Program-made: the position numbers and the translations under genes
Part shown: piece after piece, positions 1 through 7,944 of the stretch
Position numbering within the stretch: the first letter of the stretch is position 1
Layout: the number at the start of each line of letters is the position of its first letter
Assembly (NCBI GenBank): GCA_964420395.1
Contig: CAYQTJ010000002.1
Span: 1 to 64,000 of the forward strand
Length of the DNA stretch: 64,000 bases
DNA from: CAVSZB01 sp964420395
Lineage (GTDB): Bacteria > Krumholzibacteriota > Krumholzibacteriia > LZORAL124-64-63
Direction: 5' to 3'
Notes under the pieces: generated by a model
Database searches by the model: none
The model's input: only the letters and a program-made list of their open reading frames with translations
Told to the model about the DNA's origin: nothing

Positions 1-619
1 CGGCAGCGGGTCGGGGGAGATGCTGTGCACCTGGGCGCGCGACCACGGCATCATCGGCACCGGCGTCGACATGAGCCAATTGTTCACGGAGCAGGCGAAG
101 CTCCGTGCCGTGGAGCTCGGCGTCGCCGATCGAGTCAAGTTCATCCATGGCGATGCCGCTGGCTATGTTTCTGACGAGAAGGCCAGCGTGGCCGCCTGTG
201 TCGGCGCCACCTGGATCGGCGGTGGAGTCGCCGGCACGATCGAACTTCTGGAGCGGAGCCTGCGCACGGGAGGGATCATCCTCGTTGGCGAGCCCTACTG
301 GCGGCAGTTGCCGCCGACGGAAGACGTTGCCAAGGGGTGCCAAGCCAACTCGATCTCCGACTTTCTGATGCTTCCTGGGCTTCTCGCGCTATTCGGCCGG
401 CTTGGCTACGACGTCGTTGAAATGATTCTGGCCGACCAGGACAGCTGGGACAGATACGAGGCGGCCAAATGGCTCACCATGCGCCGCTGGCTCGAAACCA
501 ATCCCGACGACGAGTTCGCGCAGGATGTCCGGGCCCAACTGACCACGGAGCCCGAGCGCTACGCCGCCTGCACGCGTGAATACGTGGGCTGGGGCGTGTT
601 CGCGCTGATGCGGCGGTGA
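1..619 (+). CDS. SAM-dependent class I methyltransferase, 5' truncated
   Basis: The frame is open from base 2 and enters the window without a start, so the N-terminus is missing; about 205 residues are visible. The first visible residues, GSGSGEM, fit the glycine-rich SAM loop (motif I), and GVDMS about 15 residues later fits the acidic end of strand beta-2. The following FIHGDAAGY stretch resembles the motif II-III region. A Rossmann-fold SAM methyltransferase is well supported, but the substrate cannot be told. It heads a run of short same-strand genes with small spacers. Its stop at 617-619 lies 46 bases before the next start. Confidence 0.8.
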   Translation, partial: GSGSGEMLCTWARDHGIIGTGVDMSQLFTEQAKLRAVELGVADRVKFIHGDAAGYVSDEKASVAACVGATWIGGGVAGTIELLERSLRTGGIILVGEPYWRQLPPTEDVAKGCQANSISDFLMLPGLLALFGRLGYDVVEMILADQDSWDRYEAAKWLTMRRWLETNPDDEFAQDVRAQLTTEPERYAACTREYVGWGVFALMRR

Positions 620-665
620 TGCGGCGGCGCATCCGACAACCACATCATCCCGAGTGGAGCACGAA

Positions 666-1163
666 ATGGAAACAGCCCGCCACGGTTCAATGCAGCACTC
701 TCCCAGCCGGCTTGCGCTGAGCGCCACGATACACTGTCTGACCGGCTGTTCGATCGGCGAGATTCTGGGCATGGTGATCGGCTCGGTCCTGGGTCTCAAT
801 GACGGGCCCACCATCGCGATTTCGATCGTGCTGGCCTTCCTGTTCGGCTATATCCTGACAATGCTTCCGCTGCTTCGGGCGAGGGTGGCTTTCAGGGCGG
901 CGCTCGGGCTCGCGCTGGCCTCGGACACGGTCTCGATCGCGATCATGGAGATCGTCGACAACGGCATCATGCTCGTGATACCCGGCGCGATGGCGGCGGG
1001 GCCCGGCGAGCTCAGGTTCTGGGGCAGCCTCCTCCTGTCTCTGTTGATTGCGGGAGCAGTGGCATTCCCCGTCGTGCGCTGGCTGATAGCCCGCGGGCGC
1101 GGCCATGCGGTCGTGCACGGTCACCACGACCGCGATGGCGGCTCGCATGGACAGCACAGGTAG
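666..1163 (+). CDS. DUF4396 family membrane protein
   Basis: This is a small integral membrane protein of about 165 residues. The segment HCLTGCSIGEILGM near the N-terminus matches the DUF4396 pattern, with four hydrophobic stretches overall. The C-terminus is a histidine-rich tail (HGHHDRDGGSHGQHR) that could bind metal; this is inference. I chose ATG 666 over the upstream GTG 654 because a GGAG at 656-659 sits six bases ahead of it. The family function is not established. It lies between a methyltransferase and a VOC protein in a cluster of small genes. Confidence 0.75.
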   Translation: METARHGSMQHSPSRLALSATIHCLTGCSIGEILGMVIGSVLGLNDGPTIAISIVLAFLFGYILTMLPLLRARVAFRAALGLALASDTVSIAIMEIVDNGIMLVIPGAMAAGPGELRFWGSLLLSLLIAGAVAFPVVRWLIARGRGHAVVHGHHDRDGGSHGQHR

Positions 1164-1260
1164 ACCGTTGGCCGGCCTGCCAGCCGGATGCAGCGGACGG
1201 TCCCCCGCGCGGTCCGGTGCTCGACGAGCGGCAGGCCGCCAGACACGCAGGAGGGCGAAA

Positions 1261-1665
1261 ATGGCGAAGATCACCGGAGTCGGCGGCGTCTTCTTCAAGA
1301 GCAGGGGCAGCCGTGCCGAGCTGGCGGCGTGGTATCAGAAGAACCTGGGCCTGGTGCTGGAAGACTTCGGCGGCGCCATCCTCAAGTGGCCGGAAGACAA
1401 GGCCGAGGACCGGGGCCTCACCGTGTGGCACGTCGCGGAGAGCGACAGCCAGTGGTTCAGCCCGAGCAGTTCCTCCTTCATGATCAACTACCGGGTGGAT
1501 GACCTCGGCGAGATGCTGGCGCAACTGCGCGCGGCCGGCGTGGAGGTCGTCGGCGGACCCGAGTCGCACGAGAACGGCAAGTTCGCCTGGATCATGGATC
1601 CGGACGGAAACAAGGTCGAGCTCTGGGAGCCGAAGGTCTGGGACGACAAGAACAAAGGTTCCTGA
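1261..1665 (+). CDS. VOC (glyoxalase/bleomycin resistance) family protein
   Basis: This is a 134-residue single-module vicinal oxygen chelate protein. ATG 1261 follows an AGGAGGG Shine-Dalgarno at 1249-1255. The N-terminal strand GVGGVFFKS, the AWYQKNLGL helix and the terminal MDPDGNKVELWEP block are typical of glyoxalase-like folds. The last glutamate (VELWEP) is at the usual metal-ligand position. The reaction is unknown; family members include lyases, dioxygenases and antibiotic-binding proteins. A second VOC gene lies 1.8 kb downstream. Confidence 0.8.
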   Translation: MAKITGVGGVFFKSRGSRAELAAWYQKNLGLVLEDFGGAILKWPEDKAEDRGLTVWHVAESDSQWFSPSSSSFMINYRVDDLGEMLAQLRAAGVEVVGGPESHENGKFAWIMDPDGNKVELWEPKVWDDKNKGS

Positions 1666-1716
1666 CCGTGCGGCTGTTCCGCCCGGCGTTGGGCCCACGA
1701 CAGGGGGCTGCTGCCT

Positions 1717-2226
1717 GTGAGCATCCAGGCGACAACCATTCTCGGCGGCGCGGTGGTCGGGGTGGGCGCGACGCTCGTCCAGGATCTGTGGAATCGTTTC
1801 CTGAAGCGGGCGTTCGGCATTCCCTCGCTGGACGTCTGTTTGCTGGGACGCTGGCTATGCCACATGCCTGCCGGCACTTTCAGGCACGCGAGCATCGCAG
1901 CCGCGCAACCGAAGAGCCGTGAGTGCGTGGTCGGCGCAATCGCGCACTACACGATCGGCGCGGCATTCGCGCTGCTGCTCGTGCTTCTCACATCAGGAGA
2001 GTGGCTCCTTCGACCGACCGTGCTGCCCGCCCTGCTCGTGGCCGTCGTCACTCTGGTCTTCCCCTTCTTCCTCATGCAGCCTGCGCTTGGTCTGGGTGTT
2101 GCCTCTTCACGAGCGCCCGATCCGACGCGCGCCAGGCTCAAGAGCCTCATGAGCCATGTCGCGTTCGGCCTTGGGCTTTATCTGTGTGCTCTCCCCGTCA
2201 GCCATGTGCTGCGGGCTGGCTCGTAA
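1717..2226 (+). CDS. DUF2938 family membrane protein
   Basis: A 169-residue protein starting at GTG 1717. It has an N-terminal glycine-rich hydrophobic segment with WNRFLKRAFG, two hydrophobic stretches in the middle (HYTIGAAFALLLVLL and LPALLVAVVTLVFPFFLM) and a conserved-looking SHVAFGLGLYL near the end. This arrangement fits the DUF2938 family of small membrane proteins of unknown function. It sits directly downstream of the VOC gene on the same strand. No catalytic residues can be named. Confidence 0.65.
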   Translation: MSIQATTILGGAVVGVGATLVQDLWNRFLKRAFGIPSLDVCLLGRWLCHMPAGTFRHASIAAAQPKSRECVVGAIAHYTIGAAFALLLVLLTSGEWLLRPTVLPALLVAVVTLVFPFFLMQPALGLGVASSRAPDPTRARLKSLMSHVAFGLGLYLCALPVSHVLRAGS

Positions 2227-2341
2227 CGGGCGATTTGGACGATGGGAAAGCGCGGCTCGCCCCGCAGATCGGGCGCGGGGGCGTGCCGCTTTCGGGTGAT
2301 CGGGAGCGAGCCGGCTTCAGCCGACATGAGAGGAGGTCATC

Positions 2342-2800
2342 GTGCGACACTTGAGATTCACGGGGGCATTCCCGCCGATCGACGTCCTGGAGCAGCTCCC
2401 GAATTGGGAATCCGCGCTGGACGAGGAGGAGGTCGAGGGCCAGGACGAAACCACGATTCGCCCCGCGGAGGATCAGGGTGCATTGAGCAGCGAGACCTGC
2501 TTCACGGCCGGAAGCGTCCACTGCGCGGACGGCACCCGATTGCCGGCCATCCTGGAAGTGGCCATGGGCGAGATGACGGCGCTGACGGTGTACGAGAGCC
2601 CGGACTGGACCTGGAGCCTGTCGCTGTTGGGGAAGCCGGGCCAGTGGCAGCCGCTGACCTGGGACTGGCTGCCGGAGGAGGAGAGACCCCCGAGCGTGAA
2701 GCTCGATGATCCGGCGATCTTCCCGTTGCGCGTCGAAAGCCGGCTCGCGTGGCCCGACGGGACGCGCCTGGTCGCGACGATCGAGCGGACCGACCGGTGA
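2342..2800 (+). CDS. hypothetical acidic protein
   Basis: A 152-residue soluble protein that I do not recognise. It starts at GTG 2342 behind a strong AGGAGG at 2331-2336. It is acidic near the N-terminus (ALDEEEVEGQDE) and rich in tryptophan and proline in the middle (WTWSLSLLGK, WDWLPEEERPP). It has no signal peptide or membrane segment. GC-phase codon use is like its neighbours, which supports it as a real gene. It lies between DUF2938 and DinB genes on the same strand. Confidence 0.55.
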   Translation: MRHLRFTGAFPPIDVLEQLPNWESALDEEEVEGQDETTIRPAEDQGALSSETCFTAGSVHCADGTRLPAILEVAMGEMTALTVYESPDWTWSLSLLGKPGQWQPLTWDWLPEEERPPSVKLDDPAIFPLRVESRLAWPDGTRLVATIERTDR

Positions 2801-2868
2801 CGGACGAGGGCCGACCCCGGCGTGCGCCAGAGCGTTGGGCGCCGCTCCACGAAAGATGAGGCGTTGCC

Positions 2869-3375
2869 ATGGATGCACCGGAGGATCGGGCGGAAGCGTT
2901 GGCCCGTTATCGGGAGGGGCCGGCACTGCTGGAAGCTGCCGTGACGAATCTGACGGATGCCGAATTGGACGCGGCGCCCGCGGGCGGGGGTTGGACCATT
3001 CGGCAGATCGTGCACCACGTGGCCGACGGGGACGACATCTGGAAGCTGGGCATCAAGATGGCGCTGGGCAACGAGCAGGCGGAGTTTTCGCTGGCATGGT
3101 ACCGGGGCCTGTCGCAGCAGGCGTGGGGGGATCGGTGGGCGTATGGCCGGAGATCCCTCGATGCGTCGCTGGCCCTCCTGAGAGCCGCCAGAGCGCACAT
3201 CCTGCAGCTCCTCGAGAGCGTCCCTGACGTCTGGGACAACGCCGTCGTGGTGCGCAAACCGGACGGGGATCTGGAGCGGGTGCCGATCGGGTTCATCGTC
3301 CAGATGCAGGCGGATCACGTCCTGCATCATCTGGAGCGCATTCGCGGGATACTGCGGGAAAGGGACGGCGCCTGA
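2869..3375 (+). CDS. DinB family protein
   Basis: A 168-residue four-helix-bundle protein of the DinB/YfiT-like type. The metal-site histidines are visible in IRQIVHHVADGDD (about residue 45) and DHVLHHLERI (about residue 150). The WTIRQIVHHV block is the usual family signature. Relatives include thiol-S-transferases using bacillithiol or mycothiol, and many members of unknown role. It is in the cluster of small detoxification-like genes at the start of the window. A second DinB gene is at 55121-55645. Confidence 0.75.
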   Translation: MDAPEDRAEALARYREGPALLEAAVTNLTDAELDAAPAGGGWTIRQIVHHVADGDDIWKLGIKMALGNEQAEFSLAWYRGLSQQAWGDRWAYGRRSLDASLALLRAARAHILQLLESVPDVWDNAVVVRKPDGDLERVPIGFIVQMQADHVLHHLERIRGILRERDGA

Positions 3376-3453
3376 CCGACACCGCCAACGAGCAGAACCT
3401 CGACCGGCTCGAGTCCCTGCTCGCGGATGAACCTGCCTGACGCGGAGGCTGCC

Positions 3454-3798
3454 ATGCTCGTCCAGTATCTCGAAATCGTCACTCCCGACGTGGACGCCAC
3501 GTGCGGCTGCCTGGAGAAACTGCACGGCACGCGGTTCGGCGAGCCCGACGCCGGGCTTGGCAACGCCCGCACGGCGAAGCTGGAGGGCGGCGGGCTGATC
3601 GGCGTGCGCGCGCCCCTGCACGAGACCGAGGCTCCGGTGGTGCGGCCCTACGTCCTGGTCGATGACATCGAGGCGGCGGTTGAAGCAGCCAAGGCGGCCG
3701 GCGGCGCGATCGCCCACCCGCCCCTGGAGATCCCGGGCCACGGCACGTTCGCCATCTACATCCAGGGCGGCATCCACCACGGTCTGTGGCAGATCTGA
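3454..3798 (+). CDS. VOC family protein
   Basis: A short glyoxalase-like protein of 114 residues. I prefer ATG 3454 because GGAGG at 3444-3448 precedes it by five bases; an in-frame ATG at 3427 would add nine residues without a good ribosome site. Family features are the DVDATCGCLEKLHGT helix, the YVLVDDIEAAVEAAKAAGG second module, and the C-terminal GTFAIYIQGGIHHGLWQI where the last metal ligand would fall. The substrate is unknown. It is the last gene of the small-gene run. Confidence 0.75.
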   Translation: MLVQYLEIVTPDVDATCGCLEKLHGTRFGEPDAGLGNARTAKLEGGGLIGVRAPLHETEAPVVRPYVLVDDIEAAVEAAKAAGGAIAHPPLEIPGHGTFAIYIQGGIHHGLWQI

Positions 3799-3809
3799 GG
3801 CGGGCGGCG

Positions 3810-4727
3810 TCAGTTCAGGCGCCAGCGCGAGCGGGGTAGCTGCGGAGTGTCGAAGCACTCACTGGGGCCGAACTCCCTCACAAAGGTCGCGGCGCAAGCG
3901 CGCCAGAACTCCACGTTGACGCCCGCGCGTTGCGCCCGCTCCCACCCGGTGGCGATCTCGTTCTCCAGTGCCTTCTTGTACTTTGCGGTCATCTCTGGCG
4001 TATCGGCGCCGAATGGTGCGCGGTGATTGCCCGCGGCCCAGCTCAGGAACATCGAAACCAGGCCACTGCCTTGGCAGTAGGCGTAAAGCGTCTCCAGGTT
4101 GCGGCAGTAGTCAGTAGGTTCGGCACAGAATGCCGCGTGGGCGCTCGCGTAGGAATCAGGTTGGGGACCACCCATGCCCAGGTTGAGCATGTAGGGGACG
4201 CTGCGTACCCAGCCGGCATAGCCCTTTCCTGGTCCGGCCACGTGGACGGTCACGTCGACGTGTACCGGGGGTGCCCCACGGTCATAGCGAAGCCAGGCGC
4301 GCACGGCGTGGGGTCCGGGCTGACCGAACAGGGGATCATTCCCTCCGTGTATCAGGCAAAACGGCACCCGCAGCGTGTCGCCCGGCGCAAGCAGGATCCG
4401 CTGCGGTGGCCCGGTGTCCATCGACACCATCTGCCTTTCATAGGACAACTCCGTCACATAGCCATCGGGCCGGGACACGAAGAAAGCGAGATTCGCGTGG
4501 AAGAGGTCGAAGTGGGCGCATACCGCGGCGGTGTCGGGGCCGTCGTTGACGAGTTCGAGCCGCCCGGTGAGGGCCATCGCGCGGAGAAGATCGACGCGGT
4601 CGGGAACGATTCGCAACTGCAGCGGGGAGGCCGCAGCGGCTGACGAGCAGGAGATCGCCAGCACGATCGCGAGGATCGGGCCCGTCCATTTGTTGGCCAA
4701 TGGGACCATCCTATCTGGGCGATGCAT
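3810..4727 (-). CDS. secreted protein of unknown function
   Basis: A 305-residue protein with an N-terminal hydrophobic segment (GPILAIVLAISCSSAAAAS) that reads as a signal peptide. Translation could also begin at ATG 4709. The first half has a beta-rich pattern (LELVNDGPDTAAV, ILLAPGDTLRVPF) reminiscent of an immunoglobulin-like domain. The second half holds four cysteines around CAEPTDYCRNLETLYAYC, and no enzyme motif is seen. It converges with the VOC gene at 3798. Confidence 0.6.
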   Translation of the reverse strand: MHRPDRMVPLANKWTGPILAIVLAISCSSAAAASPLQLRIVPDRVDLLRAMALTGRLELVNDGPDTAAVCAHFDLFHANLAFFVSRPDGYVTELSYERQMVSMDTGPPQRILLAPGDTLRVPFCLIHGGNDPLFGQPGPHAVRAWLRYDRGAPPVHVDVTVHVAGPGKGYAGWVRSVPYMLNLGMGGPQPDSYASAHAAFCAEPTDYCRNLETLYAYCQGSGLVSMFLSWAAGNHRAPFGADTPEMTAKYKKALENEIATGWERAQRAGVNVEFWRACAATFVREFGPSECFDTPQLPRSRWRLN

Positions 4728-4867
4728 CAGTCTACGTGGGCAGGCCCTCTCTGGTCAATCGGGCGCGAAACGCCGGTCCTGCGCCCGGCGCGCTTCCGCG
4801 CGTTAACGCTGCGGGAGGACGGGACTCAGCGCGTATGGCCGGGAGCGGACGGCCGCACGAGAAACGA

Positions 4868-4895
4868 AAGGGGGCGCCATCGCTGGCGCCCCCTT
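4868..4895 (-). terminator. intrinsic terminator after the M16 peptidase gene
   Basis: This is a perfect 10-bp GC stem (GGGGGCGCCA/TGGCGCCCCC, 4870-4893) with loop TCGC, extended by two A-T pairs. On the minus strand it is followed by TTTCGTTTC. It lies about 27 bases after the stop of the peptidase gene at 4922. It has a classic Rho-independent shape, although the T run is interrupted. Confidence 0.65.
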
Positions 4896-4921
4896 CACAT
4901 ATCCGCTGCGAGCTACCTGGC

Positions 4922-7666
4922 CTACGGCCGCACCACCCGCCCCTCCACATCCACGGCCACGGGCTCGGCGATTCCGGCCGCCTTCAACTGCGGCAGCACG
5001 GTGGCGCGGTCGCCCACCAGCACCAGCATCATGTCGTCCCACTTGAACAGGCCGCTGGCGGCCAGGGCGTTGACCTGCTCCGGGGATACGGCGGCGAGGG
5101 CGTCGATGTCGCGGCCGAGCGAGTCGACCGGGCGGCCGTTGGCGGCGAAGTCGACCACGGCGGCCGTCAGGCCGCCCACGGTCTCGGCGCTCTCGACGAA
5201 GTTGCGGCGGGTGGTGCGGACGGCCTTGCCCACCTCGGGGGCCTCCACGCCGCCGGCGGCGAGCTTCTGGAACTCGTTGCGGAACTCGTTCAGGGCCGCG
5301 CCGGTGACGGCGGTCTGCACCGATGACGAGGCCACGAACATGGTGCGGGCGCCGTCGTAGGCGAAGGAGCTGCGCGCGCCGTAGGTGTAGCCGTTCTTCT
5401 CCCTGAGGTTCTGCATGAGGCGGCTGGTGAAGCTGCCGCCGAACAGGGTGTTGATGCAGGCGCGGGTGGCGCGGTCGGCCCCTTCGGCTGGCGGCACGGC
5501 GCGCAGCAGGTAGATCACGGTCTGGGGGGCGCCGGGACGGTCGACCATCGCCACGCGGGTGGTGGCGGGGGCGGGCGGGGCGACCGGCGGCAGGGGGGCG
5601 TCGTTGCCGGCGCCCTTCCACTTGCCGAACCGTTTCGCCAGCGCGGCCTCGAGCTGGGCGCGGGTGCAGTCGCCGGCGAAGACGAAGCGGGCGCGCGACG
5701 GGTCGAGCAGGCGCGGGGCGGCGCTCTTCACGTCGGCGGGGGTGATCGCTTCGACGGTCGCTTCGTAGCCCTCGACGGGCCGGCCGCGGGGATCGTCCCG
5801 TCCGTACAGCAGCGCCCCGCCCGCCAGGCGGGCCACGGCGACCGGCTCGTCCGAACGGGCGGCGATGCGCGCCTTCGCCAGGCCCTTCTCGCGGTTGAAG
5901 TCGTTGTCGGACAGGGTGGGGCGCAGGATGGCGTCGGCGAAGAGGTTGAGGGTCGGTTCGAGCTTCGAGACCAGGCCGCTCACCGTGACCGTGACGCTCT
6001 CGCGACCGGGCTGGGCGGCGACGCGGGCGCCGAGCGCCTCGACGGCGGCCGCGTACCCGGTGGCGTCCTTGCCGGCGGCGCCGCAGGTGAGCAGGGTGGC
6101 GGTGAGGGCGCCGAGGCCGGCCTTGTCGGCCGGCAGGAGGCGCTCGCCTCCGGCGGCGAGCAGCGTTCCGGCGAACAGGCCGGAGCCGGGGCGCGGCAGG
6201 AAGTCGACCGCGATGCCGTTGGGCAGCTTGAAGCTCTCCACCGCGGGGGCGGTGAACGGGCGCGGCGCGAACAGCGGCGGCTTCCGGTCGAGGCTGGCGG
6301 CGGCCACGGCGGCGTCGGCCGGCAGGACGCGCAGGTCGGCGCGGCCGGGGCCGAAGACGGCGCGGGCGGCGTCGCGCACGGCGGCGGGGGTGAGCGCGGT
6401 GTAGCGGGCGAGATCCTGCGCGAAGCCGTCGGCGCGGCCGAAGTAGTGGTAGTAATCGGTCATGGCGAGGGCGCGGCCGAGCACGCTCTCGGCGCGCTGG
6501 CGGAAGCCGGCCTCGTACTGCGCCTGCAGGCGGGCCAGCTCCTCGGCGGTGGGGCCGTCGCGCGCGAGGTCGTCGAGCACGGCGAGAGTCTCGCGCTTGA
6601 TCTCCTCGAGGTCGGCGCCGGGGGCCGCCGTGACCTCGATCTGGAAGAGGGAGCCGAGCTCGCGGTCGTCGAGGTAGGCGGCCACGTCCTGCGCCAGCTG
6701 ACGGTCGATCTTGAGCCGCCGGTCGAGGCGGGCCGACGGGCTGCCGGCGAGGATCCGCGCGGCGAAGGCCATGGCGGCGCTGCCGTCGGCGTAGGCGGCC
6801 GGCGCGTGCCAGGCGAGGTACAGCTTCGGGAACTCCACCTTGTCGGTGATGAGGCGGCGCACCTCGGCGCGCATCGTGTACGGCTCCACGACGGCGTGCT
6901 GCGGCACCGGGCGCGCCGGCACGGCGCCGAACGTCGCGGCGATCGCCGCGCGCGCCTGCGCCGGATCGAAGTCGCCGGCCACGGTGATCACCGCGTTGCC
7001 CGGCACGTACCAGGTGTCGAAGAAGTCCTTCACGTCCTGCAGCGTGGCGGCCTGCAGGTCGGCGTGGGCGCCGATGACCGGGTGATAGTAGGGGTGCCCC
7101 GCGGGCCAGAGCATCTCCGGCAGGATCAGCTCGGCGGCGCCGTACGGCGCGTTCTCGTACGACTGGCGCCGCTCGTTGCGCACGACGCTGCGCTGCAGGT
7201 CGACCTTCTCCTGCGTCATGTTCTCGCCGAGCGCCTGGAGGCGGTCGGCGTCGAGCCAGAGCAGCGTGGGCAGCGTCTCGGCCGGGCCGAAGCTGTAATA
7301 TCCGGTGCGGTCGTTCGACGTGAAGGCGTTGTTCTCCGCCCCCTCCGACTCCATGATCATGTCGAACTGGTTGCCCGGCACCCGCTTCGTCCCCATGAAC
7401 ATCAGGTGCTCGAACAGGTGCGCGAAGCCGGTCCGCCCCGGCGCCTCGTCCTTCGCCCCCACGCCGAAGCGGGTGGCGATCACCGCGACCGGCAGCCGGT
7501 GGTCTTCCTGCAGGATGACCGTCAGGCCGTTGGGCAGGGTGTAGGTCGAGGTCGGGAAGGGGGTGGCGCCGGCCGGCGGCGCGGGCTGCGGGGCGGTGGC
7601 GGCGAAGGCGGCGCCGGCGACCAGGAGCATCGCCAGGACGGCCGGCAATCGGACGGTTCGCGACAA
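4922..7666 (-). CDS. M16 family zinc metallopeptidase (insulinase/pitrilysin-like), secreted
   Basis: A 914-residue single-chain protein with two M16 halves. A signal peptide ends near residue 22 (AGAAFAA). The active site HLFEHLMFMG gives the inverted zinc motif HxxEH around residue 85, and the downstream glutamate is expected in NERRQSYENAPYG. The second half lacks HxxEH but keeps the RLMQNLREKNGYTYG block, where the catalytic Arg/Tyr pair of the clam-shell enzyme lies. The start is a TTG at 7666 preceded by GAGGAGG at a six-base spacing, so the rare codon is credible. It is likely a periplasmic peptide-degrading enzyme. Confidence 0.9.
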   Translation of the reverse strand: MSRTVRLPAVLAMLLVAGAAFAATAPQPAPPAGATPFPTSTYTLPNGLTVILQEDHRLPVAVIATRFGVGAKDEAPGRTGFAHLFEHLMFMGTKRVPGNQFDMIMESEGAENNAFTSNDRTGYYSFGPAETLPTLLWLDADRLQALGENMTQEKVDLQRSVVRNERRQSYENAPYGAAELILPEMLWPAGHPYYHPVIGAHADLQAATLQDVKDFFDTWYVPGNAVITVAGDFDPAQARAAIAATFGAVPARPVPQHAVVEPYTMRAEVRRLITDKVEFPKLYLAWHAPAAYADGSAAMAFAARILAGSPSARLDRRLKIDRQLAQDVAAYLDDRELGSLFQIEVTAAPGADLEEIKRETLAVLDDLARDGPTAEELARLQAQYEAGFRQRAESVLGRALAMTDYYHYFGRADGFAQDLARYTALTPAAVRDAARAVFGPGRADLRVLPADAAVAAASLDRKPPLFAPRPFTAPAVESFKLPNGIAVDFLPRPGSGLFAGTLLAAGGERLLPADKAGLGALTATLLTCGAAGKDATGYAAAVEALGARVAAQPGRESVTVTVSGLVSKLEPTLNLFADAILRPTLSDNDFNREKGLAKARIAARSDEPVAVARLAGGALLYGRDDPRGRPVEGYEATVEAITPADVKSAAPRLLDPSRARFVFAGDCTRAQLEAALAKRFGKWKGAGNDAPLPPVAPPAPATTRVAMVDRPGAPQTVIYLLRAVPPAEGADRATRACINTLFGGSFTSRLMQNLREKNGYTYGARSSFAYDGARTMFVASSSVQTAVTGAALNEFRNEFQKLAAGGVEAPEVGKAVRTTRRNFVESAETVGGLTAAVVDFAANGRPVDSLGRDIDALAAVSPEQVNALAASGLFKWDDMMLVLVGDRATVLPQLKAAGIAEPVAVDVEGRVVRP

Positions 7667-7944
7667 GTCGGGCCTCCTCGGGTGCGGTGAAGCGGTTGCG
7701 GGCGGCCCGCGGGCGGGCCGGGGGACAAGATAGGCCCGTTCCTACGGGAAAGTCAGCCCCGGCGTTGCGCCGGCCGGACTTTCCGCCGCCCAGCCGGATC
7801 CCGGACAAAAAGGAGGCGGCCGACCTCTCGCCAGGGCCGGCCGCCGGGTTGCGCCCACCGTTGGGGGTGGGGGCGCAGGGACTGAGTGGAACCGTCAGGA
7901 GGAGTCCATGAGATTCAAGCGCTTGCCCTTCTACGAAGGAGGGG

